DNA of 64,000 nt, from positions 1-64,000 of the forward strand of contig NZ_QORW01000017.1 of NCBI RefSeq assembly GCF_003574735.1, read 5' to 3'. The position numbers and the translations under genes are program-made. Of the stretch, positions 18,401 to 29,950 are shown one piece after another. Within the stretch, counting starts at the first letter, position 1, and each line of letters begins with the position of its first letter. Under the pieces are notes generated by a model. The model did not search any database and had not been told where the DNA came from. It was given only the letters and a program-made list of their open reading frames with translations. Source of the DNA: Dongia deserti. Its GTDB lineage: Bacteria > Pseudomonadota > Alphaproteobacteria > Dongiales > Dongiaceae.

Positions 18401-21400
18401 GCGGCCTTGGTCTTTGCCTTGCTTGCGGGGGAGGGGAGTTGGCCCCTCACCGGTGCATTCGCAGCACTCTGGATCACGTCGCCAGCCATCGCTCGATGGG
18501 CAAGTCGATCGCCCTTGGTGGCAGGACGGCTTTCTGTATCGGAGGCCGACTCGCGCGCCCTGCGCCTGACCGCACGCCGCACTTGGCGGTTCTTCGAGAC
18601 TTTTGTGACGGCGGTCGATCACATGCTGCCGCCGGACAATTTCCAGGAAGACCCGGTGCCGGTGGTAGCGCATCGCACGTCGCCGACCAACCTCGGCCTC
18701 TACCTCCTTTCCGTGGTGACTGCGCGCGACTTTGGGTGGCTGGGCACGATCGAAGCGGTCGAACGGTTGGAAGCGACGCTGTCGACCATGAGCGGCCTCG
18801 CGCGATTTCGAGGCCATTTCTACAACTGGTATGACACGCGGGACCTGCGGCCACTGGACCCTCAATACATCTCCTCCGTCGACAGCGGCAATCTGGCGGC
18901 CCATTTGATCGCGCTCGCCAACGCATGCCGCGAGTGGCGCGATCTGCCGCTCACTAACCCCCAGCGGCTCGCCGGAATCGAAGACGCGGTATCGCTTGCC
19001 AACCACGAGGCAGACCAGCTGCGCGACGGCAGGCGCACGCAGATCGTAACGTCGCGCCAGCTCGATGACGCGCTCAACCTTCTGATGGCTGGCGTGCGGC
19101 GGATACCGGCGCACGGCGAGAATATTGCCGACCTGCTTAAGCAACTATCAGCCAAAGCAGAGACGATGGCAGATATCGCTCGCGCGTTGGCGCTGGAGCG
19201 CGGCGACGCCGACGCGGACATGCAGTTCTGGGCGCAGGCCGCCCGGGGGGCGATCGAAAGCCATTGTCGCGATCTTGTTCCATCAGCGGACGCAACTGCC
19301 TCTCTAGCAGCGCGCCTGTCGGCACTGGAAGGTACCGCCCGCGCGATGGCGCTTGCGATGGACTTCGGATTTCTTCTTGATCATGACCGCAAACTGCTCT
19401 CGATCGGCTATCGTGTGGCAGATGGCGCACTCGATCCCAGCTGTTACGATCTTCTCGCTTCCGAGGCGCGGCTCGCGAGCTTCGTGGCGATCGCCAAGGG
19501 AGACGTTCCCGCCCGTCATTGGTTCCGACTTGGCCGCGCTGTTACGCCGATCGCGCATGGCGCTGCGCTGATCTCGTGGTCGGGATCGATGTTCGAATAC
19601 CTGATGCCATCGCTTGTCATGCGCGCGCCGGCCGGGAGCCTGATCGAGCAGACGAGCCGCCTCATCGTGCATCGCCAGATTGAATATGGAGCGAGGCTCG
19701 AGGTCCCCTGGGGAGTCTCCGAATCCGCCTACAACACCCGCGATCTGGAACTCACCTACCAGTATTCGAATTTCGGCGTTCCCGGCCTGGGGCTCAAGCG
19801 CGGCCTCGGTGACAATGTCGTTGTCGCGCCGTATGCCACCGCGCTCGCGACCATGGTCGATCCGCCGGCGGCAGCTCGCAATTTTGAGAGACTGGCCGAC
19901 GTCGGCGGCCGCGGCCGCTACGGCTTCTACGAGGCCTTGGACTACACGGCGATCCGGATGCCGGAGGTCAACGGCGTCGCGATCGTGCGAGCTTTCATGG
20001 CGCACCATCAGGGCATGACGATCGTCGCCATCGCTGATGCCTTGCTGGATGGTGCCATGCGGGCGCGGTTCCATGCCGAACCCATCATTCAGGCGACGGA
20101 ACTGCTTCTGCAGGAGCGCACGCCACGTGATGTTGCGGTGACCCGTCCCTGGGCGGCCGAAGCAAAATCGGCGGCGAGAATTCGGGAGGTCGAACCGTCC
20201 GGCAGCCGGCGGTTCACCTCGGCAAGCGACCCCACGCCTGCCACACATCTGCTCTCGAATGGCCGCTACGCGGTCATGCTCACGTCCGCCGGCTCAGGCT
20301 ATAGTCGCTGGCAAGACCTGGCGGTCACCCGATGGCGCGAGGATCCCACCTGCGATGATTGGGGCTCCTATATCTTTCTTAGAGACGTCCACAGCGGCGA
20401 CGTATGGTCAGCGGGCTTTCAGCCGAGCGGCGTACAGCCTGACGAGTACAACGTCGTATTTGTTGAAGGCCGGGCAGAGATCGTGCGCCGCGATGGGACA
20501 CTGACGACGACCTTGGAGGTGCTGGTCTCGCCGGAAGACGATGCGGAGGTCCGGCGCGTCTCGATCTCAAACTACGGCGACAGCGATCGGGAGATCGACG
20601 TTACCTCCTATGCCGAACTCGTGTTGGCCGCCCAGGGTGCCGACATTGCTCATCAGGCCTTCTCCAAGCTGTTCGTCGAGACGGAGTATCTTGCCAACGT
20701 CGGCGCCATCCTGGCGACCCGGCGACGGCGAGCGCCGACCGAGCCCGAAATCTGGGCCGCGCACCTCGGCGTCGTTAGCGGTGAGTCCACAGGCAAGCCG
20801 CAGGTCGAGACCGACAGAGCCCGGTTCCTCGGCCGGGCCCGCGGCATCCGCGCCCCGATCGCGGTCATCGATGGTCGACCGCTCTCGAATACGGCCGGCA
20901 CGGTGCTCGATCCGGTCTTCGCCTTGCGCTACTGCGTGCGCATTGCGCCGGGCGCCACCGTGCGTATCGGCTTCTGGACGATGGTTGCCCCAACCCGAGA
21001 GGCAGTTCTCGATCTCATAGACAAGCATCGTGATATCACCGCGTACGACCGCGCGGCTACGCTGGCTTGGACACAGGCGCAGGTGCAGTTCCATTATCTC
21101 GGCATTAGTCTGGGCGAAGCGAGCCTCTTCCAGCGTCTTGCAGGTCATGTACTTTACGCTGCTCCGACGATGCGCTCGTCCTCAGAAACGATCCGTCGCG
21201 GCGCCGGTGCGCAGCCAGGGCTATGGGGGCAGGGGATTTCCGGCGATCTGCCGATCGTGATCCTGCGCATCGCCGACACCGAGAATCTCGATGTCGCGCA
21301 CCAGTTGCTGCAGGCGCACGAATACTGGCGGATGAAGCAGCTTGCGGTCGATCTCGTCATCCTGAACGAGCGTGCATCGTCCTATGTCCAGGATCTTCAG

Positions 21401-24166
21401 GTCGCGCTGGAGACCTTAGTCCGCACGAGCCAATCGCGACCACAGATCGGCGTGGATGGGCCGCCGGGCCGTGTCTTCGTACTGCGCGCTGATCTGATCT
21501 CAGCGGAGACACGTCTGCTACTCACCTCGGTGGCACGGGTGGTGCTCGTCGGCCAGCGTGGCAGCCTGTCCGATCAGCTCGACCGGATGCCTAAGCCGAC
21601 GGTCCAACCTGCTTCAAAGCCAATTCTCGCCGATCGAGAGCTGCCAGCGGCGCCATCTCTGCCGGAACTCGAGTTCTTCAATGGTCTTGGTGGCTTCTCC
21701 AACAGCGGAAAGGAATATGTGACCATTCTTGGCCCCGGCCAGTCGACGCCTGCGCCATGGATCAATGTTGTCGCCAACCCCGCCTTCGGCTTTCAGGCAG
21801 GGGCAGAGGGCGGCGGCTACACCTGGTCCGTCAGCAGCCGCGAGAACCAACTGACGCCCTGGTCGAACGATCCCGTCACCGATCGTTCAGGCGAGGTGTT
21901 TTATGTGCGGGATGACGACACGGACGACCTGTGGTGTCCGACGGCCTCGCCGATCCGCGACGACGCGGCGACCTATGTCGCGCGCCACGGCAGGGGATAC
22001 AGTCGGTTCGAGCACATGGCGTACGGGATTGCAGTCGATCTCGTCCAGTGCGTGCCGATCACCGACCCGATCAAGATCTCGCGGCTCAAGCTTCGCAATA
22101 CGTCAGGCCGCACCCGGCGGCTTTCCGTGACGGCCTATGTGGAGTGGGTTCTCGGGCCCTCGCGGGCCGCCTCCGCCGCCTTCGTGACAACGGAGATCGA
22201 TTCCGACACCGGCGCGATGTTCGCCCGCAATCCATGGAATCCAAGTTTCGGATCGCGTGTTGCGTTTGCGGACTACGGTGGCCAGCAGACCGACTGGACG
22301 GGAGATCGGCGGGAATTCATTGGTCGCAACGGAACGCTCGCTAACCCGGAGGCACTTGCCGGGGGAGAACCGCTCTCGAACAAGGTCGGCGCTGGCCTGG
22401 ATCCGTGCGGGGCGCTGCGCACCTCGGTCGAGCTCCCGCCGAACAGCACGGTCGAACTCGTTTTCATCCTGGGTCAGGCCACGAACGCTGAGGACGCACG
22501 GAATCTCGTAGCACGCTACCGCAAAGCGGATGTCGCTGTCGTGTTGTCCGAAGTCGAGCGATATTGGGACGATTTGCTCGGCACGGTCCAAGTGAAGACG
22601 CCGGATCGATCCATGGATATTCTGCTGAACGGATGGCTGCTCTATCAGACGCTTGCATGCCGTCTCTGGGCCCGATCCGCGTTCTATCAGGCGAGCGGGG
22701 CTTATGGCTTTCGCGACCAGCTGCAGGATGGCATGGCGCTCGTCAGCGCGCGCCCGGTGATGACGCGCGAGCATTTGTTGCGGGCGGCGGCTCGGCAATT
22801 CGTTGAGGGCGATGTCCAGCATTGGTGGTTGCCCCATTCCGGCCAGGGCGTGCGCACGCGAATTTCGGATGATCGCGCCTGGCTTGCTTTTGCCGTCGCC
22901 CAGTACGTGGATGTAACCGGAGACGCGGCCGTTCTTGACGAGGTGGTTCCATTCCTCGAAGGCCAGAAGCTCGAACCGGGCGAGCATGACAGCTTCTTCC
23001 AGCCAACGATTTCCGACGAGACGGCCACCTTGTTCGAGCATTGCGCCCGGGCCCTCGATCATAGCCTCAAGCTCGGCAGTCATGGTCTGCCCCTGATCGG
23101 GACGGGCGATTGGAACGATGGCATGAACCGCGTCGGCGAACATGGCAAAGGCGAGAGCGTCTGGCTCGGCTGGTTCCTCCACGCAGCGCTCACGGCCTTT
23201 GCGCCACTCGCCGATGTGCGTCGCGAGCCCGGCCGCGCAGCGGCCTGGCGCGCTCACGCTGCTGCGCTGCAAGCGTCGCTCGAGCGCGAGGCGTGGGACG
23301 GCGACTGGTATCGGCGCGGCTGGTTCGACGACGGCACGCCGCTCGGCTCGGCGGAGGGCGAGGCCTGCCGAATCGATTCGATTGCGCAATCCTGGGCCGC
23401 GATATCGGGTTCAGCGGATTCGGAGCGCGCAGCCCGCGCCATGGGGGCAGTCGAGCGAGAGCTGATCCGCCCCGAGGACGGCTTGGGGCTGTTGTTCGCA
23501 CCGCCGTTCGACAAGACATCACTTGAACCGGGATATATCAAAGGCTATCCGCCGGGGATCCGTGAGAATGGTGGCCAATATACCCACGCCGCTTTGTGGT
23601 CGGTGATGGCGTTCGCCGCGCTTGGCGAGGGCGACAAAGCGGCAGGACTGTTCTCGCTGCTGAATCCGATCAATCACGCCCGCACACGAGCGGAAGTTCA
23701 CCGTTACAAGGTGGAGCCCTACGTGGTCGCGGCCGACGTCTATGCCGCGCCTGCGCATATGGGGCGAGGCGGATGGACGTGGTACACGGGCTCTGCCGGC
23801 TGGATGCAGCGGGCCGGCATCGAGAGTATTCTTGGGGTGCGATTGCAAAGCGAGTTCTTACGCCTGGACCCTTGCATCCCGAAGGATTGGCCGCGTTTCG
23901 AAATAATGGTTCGATACCGATCGGCGCGATACGAGATCACGGTCGAGAATCCCGGCAGAGTGACCCACGGCATACTGTCCGCGACGCTTGATGGCGTGGC
24001 AATGACCCAGCGACCATTACGCCTGCCGCTGCAGGATGATGGCGCGATCCATCATGTCCAGGTGACGCTGGGCGCATTGATGGTGCCGGGCGCCGGGAAG
24101 GAGGGTGAAGGTGAGTCAATCGGCCAGCCGGCCCTGAGAACGGGGATGGATCGGGGGGCAGGCTAG
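15473..24166 (+). CDS. ndvB: Cyclic beta-glucan synthase, NdvB/ChvB-like (GT84 plus GH94)
   Basis: A giant inner-membrane enzyme of about 2,900 residues, the usual size for cyclic beta-1,2-glucan synthases. The N-terminal region is followed by transmembrane segments near residues 420-480, a glycosyltransferase domain with VVTLDADTRLPRD (about 645) and LSHDLFEG, more transmembrane helices around 860-1000, then two glycoamylase/GH94-like regions; GTGDWNDGMNRVG near residue 2,545 carries the GH94 catalytic Asp. The family makes, elongates and cyclises periplasmic glucans for osmotic adaptation and host interaction. I prefer the ATG at 15473 to a TTG 36 bases upstream. It is a single large cistron inside the island, followed at once by a Crp-type regulator. 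Confidence 0.9.
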   Translation: MSRRLSARSTRDRKAVLITFFRRVFERGPPSSPWDSLKPVREELFSLERLEEHARSLALAQPVTPTPTRGYPLARRLADNAAVLLNAYHVNAKAIDEGRAITPAAEWLVDNYHLVERQIREIRSDLPPGYYRQLPKLAEGPFVGYPRVFGVAWAFIAHTDSRFDAEVLCRFVRAYQHTQPLTIGELWAVAITLRIVLVENLRRLAERIVIGRAARQEADNLANRLLGVGGSAADPVSVVLAEYHRAPLPDAFAVQLVYRLRDQDPRVTPALTWLDERLAAQGTTADAVVRDEHHRQGAASVTVRNIITSMRLISDVDWTELFERVSLVDEVLAAGHGFSNMDFPTRNLYRSAIEDLARGSNRTEIEIARRIVLAAGAGISEGGDGDKERRADPGYHLLAGGRRAFEISVDYRPPLRAWLGRLNRSVGIGGYLGAIGVVAVALLALVLSIATASGLGGGWLGLLCILGAIPAIDAAVALVNRSVAQNFGSTLLPALELREGVPSHLRTMVAVPTMLATRAAIEEQVERLEIHHLASPEGDLHFALLSDWRDAASEHVDGDEDLLKAAADGIAELNRRHGPATGGRPRFLLFHRRRIWNESEGRWIGWERKRGKLHELNRLLRGATDTTFVQWNGRSPRVPANVRYVVTLDADTRLPRDTVRRLIGKMAHPLNRPRFDVVAGRVVEGYAVLQPRVTPSLPIGREGSLFQRVFSSMGGIDPYAGAVSDVYQDLFGEGSYTGKGIYDVDAFESALAGRVPDSTLLSHDLFEGVFARAGLATDIEVVEEFPARYDVAALRNHRWARGDWQLLPWIFGRGPRAQEDHKRAAMPAIGRWKMLDNLRRTLSAPAAILALLAGSALPPEAALVWTVFIVWTIVLPTLIPALGAIMPSRAGITMRSHARALGSDFRLALTQSVLLITFLAHQAWLMGDAIGRTLVRLLVTRRHLLEWVTTAQATIGPRLDLLGFYRRMAGAVAIGVAALVFALLAGEGSWPLTGAFAALWITSPAIARWASRSPLVAGRLSVSEADSRALRLTARRTWRFFETFVTAVDHMLPPDNFQEDPVPVVAHRTSPTNLGLYLLSVVTARDFGWLGTIEAVERLEATLSTMSGLARFRGHFYNWYDTRDLRPLDPQYISSVDSGNLAAHLIALANACREWRDLPLTNPQRLAGIEDAVSLANHEADQLRDGRRTQIVTSRQLDDALNLLMAGVRRIPAHGENIADLLKQLSAKAETMADIARALALERGDADADMQFWAQAARGAIESHCRDLVPSADATASLAARLSALEGTARAMALAMDFGFLLDHDRKLLSIGYRVADGALDPSCYDLLASEARLASFVAIAKGDVPARHWFRLGRAVTPIAHGAALISWSGSMFEYLMPSLVMRAPAGSLIEQTSRLIVHRQIEYGARLEVPWGVSESAYNTRDLELTYQYSNFGVPGLGLKRGLGDNVVVAPYATALATMVDPPAAARNFERLADVGGRGRYGFYEALDYTAIRMPEVNGVAIVRAFMAHHQGMTIVAIADALLDGAMRARFHAEPIIQATELLLQERTPRDVAVTRPWAAEAKSAARIREVEPSGSRRFTSASDPTPATHLLSNGRYAVMLTSAGSGYSRWQDLAVTRWREDPTCDDWGSYIFLRDVHSGDVWSAGFQPSGVQPDEYNVVFVEGRAEIVRRDGTLTTTLEVLVSPEDDAEVRRVSISNYGDSDREIDVTSYAELVLAAQGADIAHQAFSKLFVETEYLANVGAILATRRRRAPTEPEIWAAHLGVVSGESTGKPQVETDRARFLGRARGIRAPIAVIDGRPLSNTAGTVLDPVFALRYCVRIAPGATVRIGFWTMVAPTREAVLDLIDKHRDITAYDRAATLAWTQAQVQFHYLGISLGEASLFQRLAGHVLYAAPTMRSSSETIRRGAGAQPGLWGQGISGDLPIVILRIADTENLDVAHQLLQAHEYWRMKQLAVDLVILNERASSYVQDLQVALETLVRTSQSRPQIGVDGPPGRVFVLRADLISAETRLLLTSVARVVLVGQRGSLSDQLDRMPKPTVQPASKPILADRELPAAPSLPELEFFNGLGGFSNSGKEYVTILGPGQSTPAPWINVVANPAFGFQAGAEGGGYTWSVSSRENQLTPWSNDPVTDRSGEVFYVRDDDTDDLWCPTASPIRDDAATYVARHGRGYSRFEHMAYGIAVDLVQCVPITDPIKISRLKLRNTSGRTRRLSVTAYVEWVLGPSRAASAAFVTTEIDSDTGAMFARNPWNPSFGSRVAFADYGGQQTDWTGDRREFIGRNGTLANPEALAGGEPLSNKVGAGLDPCGALRTSVELPPNSTVELVFILGQATNAEDARNLVARYRKADVAVVLSEVERYWDDLLGTVQVKTPDRSMDILLNGWLLYQTLACRLWARSAFYQASGAYGFRDQLQDGMALVSARPVMTREHLLRAAARQFVEGDVQHWWLPHSGQGVRTRISDDRAWLAFAVAQYVDVTGDAAVLDEVVPFLEGQKLEPGEHDSFFQPTISDETATLFEHCARALDHSLKLGSHGLPLIGTGDWNDGMNRVGEHGKGESVWLGWFLHAALTAFAPLADVRREPGRAAAWRAHAAALQASLEREAWDGDWYRRGWFDDGTPLGSAEGEACRIDSIAQSWAAISGSADSERAARAMGAVERELIRPEDGLGLLFAPPFDKTSLEPGYIKGYPPGIRENGGQYTHAALWSVMAFAALGEGDKAAGLFSLLNPINHARTRAEVHRYKVEPYVVAADVYAAPAHMGRGGWTWYTGSAGWMQRAGIESILGVRLQSEFLRLDPCIPKDWPRFEIMVRYRSARYEITVENPGRVTHGILSATLDGVAMTQRPLRLPLQDDGAIHHVQVTLGALMVPGAGKEGEGESIGQPALRTGMDRGAG

Positions 24167-24253
24167 GGTAGAATGTTGTACCAATCAGGCCCGACCCTCA
24201 GCCGCCGCCTGAAGCCAAGTCGTCTGGTCGAAATGATTGCGGAGAGAGTGGCC

Positions 24254-24994
24254 ATGGGCGAGAAGAAATCGGTCGCACGCACGGCGCCGCGAAAGCCAGC
24301 GAACGGCGGGCCGGCCCAGGGAGTCACGAAGGCGCCCCATTTCGACGCCCATCGATTCCTGACGTCGGTCGGCGCTGGCCGGTCCAGCGCGACCTTCAAG
24401 CCGAAGGAAATCGTCTACCGGCAGGGAGACGCGGCGGACGCCGTCTACTACATCGAAGCCGGCAAGATCCAGCTCACGGTCATTTCCGAACAGGGCAAAG
24501 AGGGTGTCATTGCCATGCTTGAGCCCGGCGAGTTCTTCGGTGAAGGATGTATCGCCGGCCAGCCCTTTCGGATGGCGTCCGCTACCGCTACGGCAAGATC
24601 GACGATCATTAGAATCGAAAAGGCCGCGATGATCCGGGTGCTCCATGAACAGCCCGCAATGTCGGAAATGTTCATGGCATTTCTATTGTCGCGCAACATC
24701 CAAATCGAAGCGGATCTGATCGACCAGTTGTTCAATTCAAGCGAACGGCGGCTCGCCCGGCTTCTCTTGCTTCTGGCCAATTTCGGCAAAGAAGGAAAGT
24801 TGGAGTCGATCATCCCGACTATCAACCAAGATATTCTGGCAGCGAAAGTGGGGACGACGCGCTCGCGGATCAATTTCTTCATGAACAAGTTCCGAAAGCT
24901 GGGTTTCATCGAATATAATGGTGGACTGAAAATCCACACATCGCTGCTGAACGTCATTGTCCACGATCAAGTTTCGCGGAAATCGCACGGCTGA
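24254..24994 (+). CDS. Crp/Fnr-family transcriptional regulator
   Basis: About 246 residues. Residues ~45-150 form a cyclic-nucleotide-binding-type beta roll (IVYRQGDAADAVYYIEAGKI and LEPGEFFGEGCIAG), followed by a long dimer helix and a C-terminal winged helix (QDILAAKVGTTRSRINFFMN). There is no Fnr-type cysteine cluster, so oxygen sensing is unlikely. The start used has GGAGAG upstream; an earlier Met at 24233 is possible. This subgroup (many copies in rhizobia) often controls stress genes. It probably regulates nearby island genes (inference). Confidence 0.85.
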   Translation: MGEKKSVARTAPRKPANGGPAQGVTKAPHFDAHRFLTSVGAGRSSATFKPKEIVYRQGDAADAVYYIEAGKIQLTVISEQGKEGVIAMLEPGEFFGEGCIAGQPFRMASATATARSTIIRIEKAAMIRVLHEQPAMSEMFMAFLLSRNIQIEADLIDQLFNSSERRLARLLLLLANFGKEGKLESIIPTINQDILAAKVGTTRSRINFFMNKFRKLGFIEYNGGLKIHTSLLNVIVHDQVSRKSHG

Positions 24995-25540
24995 GCCGCC
25001 GCATCTGACCGGCCTTATTTGAGGCATCATCTGCCGCGAAGATTTGTTGGTTGCTGTGCCATTCTGAACGGCGCGGCGTGGTTCCGTCAGATAGTGTGAT
25101 GCTGTCGCCGCGGCCATAATCGCCTGCGGCGAAGCTCGCCGGGTCATTCGGCAGAACGACTGGCAACGATCATGAGAATCTGGAGTGCGAGCGCCGTTAG
25201 CCGGTATTATATCGATCCCGAGATCAAGTTCCTTCGGGCTGGGAATCGGGGAATCGGGAAACCTACGGTCGCTGGCTACTACATCGTTCCGCATTACGGC
25301 CCGGATCGCTGCCAGGCCTTCGGCGGCGTTTCCATGGTCGATCTCGGTCCATTTTCTACCCGCACCAAAGCGCGCAAATGGTCTCGCGCGTACCTGACAT
25401 AGCTTGCAGGAACAGCGCGTTAGGCGCCTCCACGATATAGGGGCATTGATGGCGGCATGAACTTGCTGCTCATGTGCTGTATTGAACTGCGAACGGCTTG
25501 TCGATCCGTTAGAAAAGAGTGAGCATCAAAAGGAATCTCG
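24995..25540. other. Region without a confident gene
   Basis: About 545 bases with competing 60-80-codon frames on both strands. None has a recognisable motif; the + frame at 25172 (RYYIDPEIKF...YYIVPHYGPD) looks the most protein-like but I cannot support it. Confidence 0.35.
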
Positions 25541-25750
25541 ATGGCCGACGACAGGTCCGAAAGGCTAGTCGATCCCCGTGTCAGCCCGTATCTGCGACTG
25601 TCGCTCCGCACGTTGAAGGAAGCGGAGCAAGATAACGATGCTTCGCGCCGTCACTTGATATCGGTGCCGTCGCCGCCAGATTTTCGGGCGCCGCGATCTC
25701 CTGCCTCGCCGGACCACCAGGATGTCGCAAGCCCGAGAAAGCAGCGTTGA
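25541..25750 (+). CDS. Small hypothetical protein (69 aa)
   Basis: A hydrophilic 69-residue frame starting MADDRSERLVDPRVSPYLRL, with an AAAGGAATCTCG site before the ATG. The N-terminus resembles short conserved hypotheticals from rhizobial stress islands; the tail is proline-rich and probably disordered. An AT-rich stretch follows at about 25790-25900, likely promoter DNA for the downstream cluster. Confidence 0.45.
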   Translation: MADDRSERLVDPRVSPYLRLSLRTLKEAEQDNDASRRHLISVPSPPDFRAPRSPASPDHQDVASPRKQR

Positions 25751-26061
25751 AGGCTACGCGTGCCGCGCCTAGGAAGGCTGATCTCCTGAATATTGAGTTC
25801 GATTTCAAGGTTTTCAGACGCTCTGTCTATTTATCCACTATTGCGTTGAAACTTAATAAGCGAAGCACCATATAGTAAATGCCGCCACAAATTATTGTTT
25901 AAGACAGAACGAGCTTTTAGCTCTATTTTCGACCCCACTCCAGGCTACCCGGCAAGCCAGTGCGTTCAATGCCAAAACTGGTCCAGCCAGAGGTATGCCG
26001 GTGACGCCGGCCAAAAAGAATGTGCCGGGTGCAACTCCGGCCAAGCAGTTCCGAGCCTCGG

Positions 26062-26084
26062 CTGTGGGGGACTGTCCCCCACAG
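26062..26084. promoter_or_regulatory. Perfect 10-bp stem hairpin upstream of the groEL cluster
   Basis: CTGTGGGGGA, loop CTG, TCCCCCACAG. It lies about 40 bases before the first gene of the groEL cluster, so it would be in that cluster's 5' leader if transcription starts in the AT-rich stretch upstream. It has no T-run. A leader hairpin or an operator are both possible. It is not the CIRCE element, whose half-sites are TTAGCACTC and GAGTGCTAA. Confidence 0.4.
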
Positions 26085-26126
26085 TCCATCTCGATTACCG
26101 AGCCGGCTGTCAAATTGGAGCGAGCC

Positions 26127-26426
26127 ATGACAATGCGGACGATGAAAAGCACCGTGACGTTTATGCGACCCTTCAGGCTGGGCGCGCTGGGTGAGCAGCT
26201 TCCGGCCGGGCGCTATCTCATCGAGACCGACGAAGAGCTGCTGGAAGGAGTGTCTTTCCCCGTCTACCACCGGACGGCAACCATGATGCAGCTCATCGCG
26301 GATCCCGCGCGTCCCGGCGTTACGGAGATTGCCATGATCGATCCCGAGCAGCTCACGGAAGCGCTGGCAGCCGATGCGGCGCAAGCACTAGTGATCAACA
26401 TTGATCCGGCGAAGGTCGAGCCATGA
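26127..26426 (+). CDS. Conserved hypothetical protein (99 aa)
   Basis: A 99-residue cytosolic protein with GGAGCGAGCC before its ATG. It reads TVTFMRPFRLGALGEQLPAG then RYLIETDEELLEGVSFPVYH, a pattern I recognise from conserved alphaproteobacterial hypotheticals (VTF.RPF.L.G.....PAG.Y.VETDEE...G.SF..YRR). Function unknown. Its TGA overlaps the ATG of a 29-residue membrane peptide, so the two are probably co-translated. Confidence 0.7.
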   Translation: MTMRTMKSTVTFMRPFRLGALGEQLPAGRYLIETDEELLEGVSFPVYHRTATMMQLIADPARPGVTEIAMIDPEQLTEALAADAAQALVINIDPAKVEP

Positions 26427-26512
26427 GAACCTGGATCGTGCCGCCGATCGTCATTCCGTTAGCGATCTTCATCGGTATCGCCATCATGATCGTACTGAAA
26501 TCGACCGCGTAA
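26423..26512 (+). CDS. Tiny membrane peptide (29 aa)
   Basis: A 29-residue peptide whose ATG overlaps the stop of the previous gene (ATGA). It is nearly all one transmembrane helix: MRTWIVPPIVIPLAIFIG followed by IAIMIVLKSTA. Overlapping coupling and a clean helix support it as real despite its size. The role is unknown; single-span peptides of this kind often modulate a larger membrane protein. Confidence 0.6.
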   Translation: MRTWIVPPIVIPLAIFIGIAIMIVLKSTA

Positions 26513-26528
26513 GAGGATTGATCCGAAT

Positions 26529-28470
<1,942 letters not shown>

Positions 28471-28517
28471 GTGCCCAGAGTTATCATCTCCAAGAGTGGC
28501 GGTCCCAGAGGAACTCA

Positions 28518-29108
28518 ATGGTGACAACAGCGATCCATGCGACCAGAAACGTTGGAGAAGAAGATCTTCTCGAATGCGTTCCTCACCTGCGTGCCTTTGC
28601 CTGGTTTCTCGCCAAGAACCGCGACCGTGCCGACGATCTCGTCCAGGATACGATTGTTCGAGCCCTGACTGCGGCGCACCAGTTTCACGTGGGGACCAAC
28701 CTGAAAGCCTGGATGTTCGCCATCCTGCGCAACTTGCATTACAACGAAGTGCGGAAGAACCGTGCGCACATCCAGTCCCTCGACGATCCTTTGGCATACG
28801 AGCCGACCGTGCTGCCGAGCCAGGTGGCAAGCCTTGAATTCGGCGATTTCCGGCGCGCTTTCCGGCAACTCGCCGACGGCCAGCGCGAAGCCCTGATCCT
28901 GGTGGGCGCCACCGGCCTGTCGTACGACGAAGCCGCCAAAGTGTGCGATTGCCCGAAAGGCACGATCAAGAGCCGAGTATCGCGCGCTCGCCGCGAGCTG
29001 CTGCAGATTCTGGAGGATGGGCTGCTGGCGGACATGCCGACGATCACGCCCAACGTCGGTACCGATGCCAGCGCGGGCACGGCCTCATGGCATTGCTGCA
29101 GCCGGTAG
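28518..29108 (+). CDS. EcfG-like RNA polymerase sigma factor with altered C-terminus
   Basis: A 196-residue group IV sigma factor. Region 2 (LLECVPHLRAFAWFLAKN, DRADDLVQDT) binds -10 DNA and core polymerase; region 4 (LILVGATGLSYDEAAKVCDC, PKGTIKSRVSRARREL) binds -35. LVGATGLSYDEAA is typical of EcfG, the general stress sigma factor of alphaproteobacteria, normally controlled by PhyR-NepR, neither of which is visible here. A good AGAGGAACTCA site precedes ATG. The last ~25 residues after about 29035 read through a minus-strand desaturase remnant, so the natural C-terminus has been replaced. Confidence 0.85.
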   Translation: MVTTAIHATRNVGEEDLLECVPHLRAFAWFLAKNRDRADDLVQDTIVRALTAAHQFHVGTNLKAWMFAILRNLHYNEVRKNRAHIQSLDDPLAYEPTVLPSQVASLEFGDFRRAFRQLADGQREALILVGATGLSYDEAAKVCDCPKGTIKSRVSRARRELLQILEDGLLADMPTITPNVGTDASAGTASWHCCSR

Positions 29109-29208
29109 TTCGGCACGCGGGTTCAGGTGATGGATGCGGTGAAAGCCGATATTGCCGCTGAACCACTGCAATACCTTCGGTAGGCGCAGGAACGACGCGC
29201 TGTCGAGC
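29035..29208 (-). pseudogene. Fatty-acid desaturase remnant
   Basis: Read on the minus strand, the segment encodes FLRLPKVLQWFSGNIGFHRI then HHLNPR, the C-terminal histidine-box region of membrane fatty-acid desaturases. A two-base loss then shifts frame and the match continues in another frame as VPNYRLQQCHEAVPAL. The rest of the gene is missing. It overlaps the 3' end of the sigma-factor gene, showing that a rearrangement joined the two. Confidence 0.65.
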
Positions 29209-29270
29209 GACGCCGTGCTGGCGTTCCATGCCGATTGCCGTACCCATCGCGCTCCACCGCGGGGCCGGTA

Positions 29271-29678
<408 letters not shown>

Positions 29679-29689
<11 letters not shown>

Positions 29690-29927
29690 CGCCTATGCCA
29701 AGTTCAGGAACGACAATGCCGTGCCGGAGATCCGGATCGGGATCAAGGTATTCAAGTGCATTGGCGTATCGCCGCCCCAGGATCACCCGCACATCTACCT
29801 CGACATGGGCGACGACGGCACGATCCGGTGCCCCTACTGCGCGACCTTGTTCCGCTTCGACCCGCGCTTGGGTTCAGGCGAGGCCGACCCACCTGACTGC
29901 TTGTTCATTGATGAACTAGGCGAGTAA
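29679..29927 (+). CDS. Zinc-finger domain protein (82 aa), NDUFS6-like finger
   Basis: An 82-residue protein. VFKCIGVSPPQDHPHIYLDM and TIRCPYCATLFRFDPRL place one Cys and one His about ten residues apart upstream of a CxxC, the C-x-H-x-C-xx-C layout of the small zinc-finger family related to complex I subunit NDUFS6/NUMM. Bacterial members are usually stand-alone and of unknown function. The ORF upstream overlaps its start, so the two may be co-translated. Confidence 0.7.
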
Positions 29928-29950
29928 CGAGAAAGGCCTGATGCCCGAGA

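Noticed and set aside
17660-19144. 494-codon minus-strand frame
   Set aside because: Antisense to the glucan synthase gene; no motif.
22103-23389. 428-codon minus-strand frame
   Set aside because: Antisense to the GH94 part of the glucan synthase gene, including the DWNDG site.
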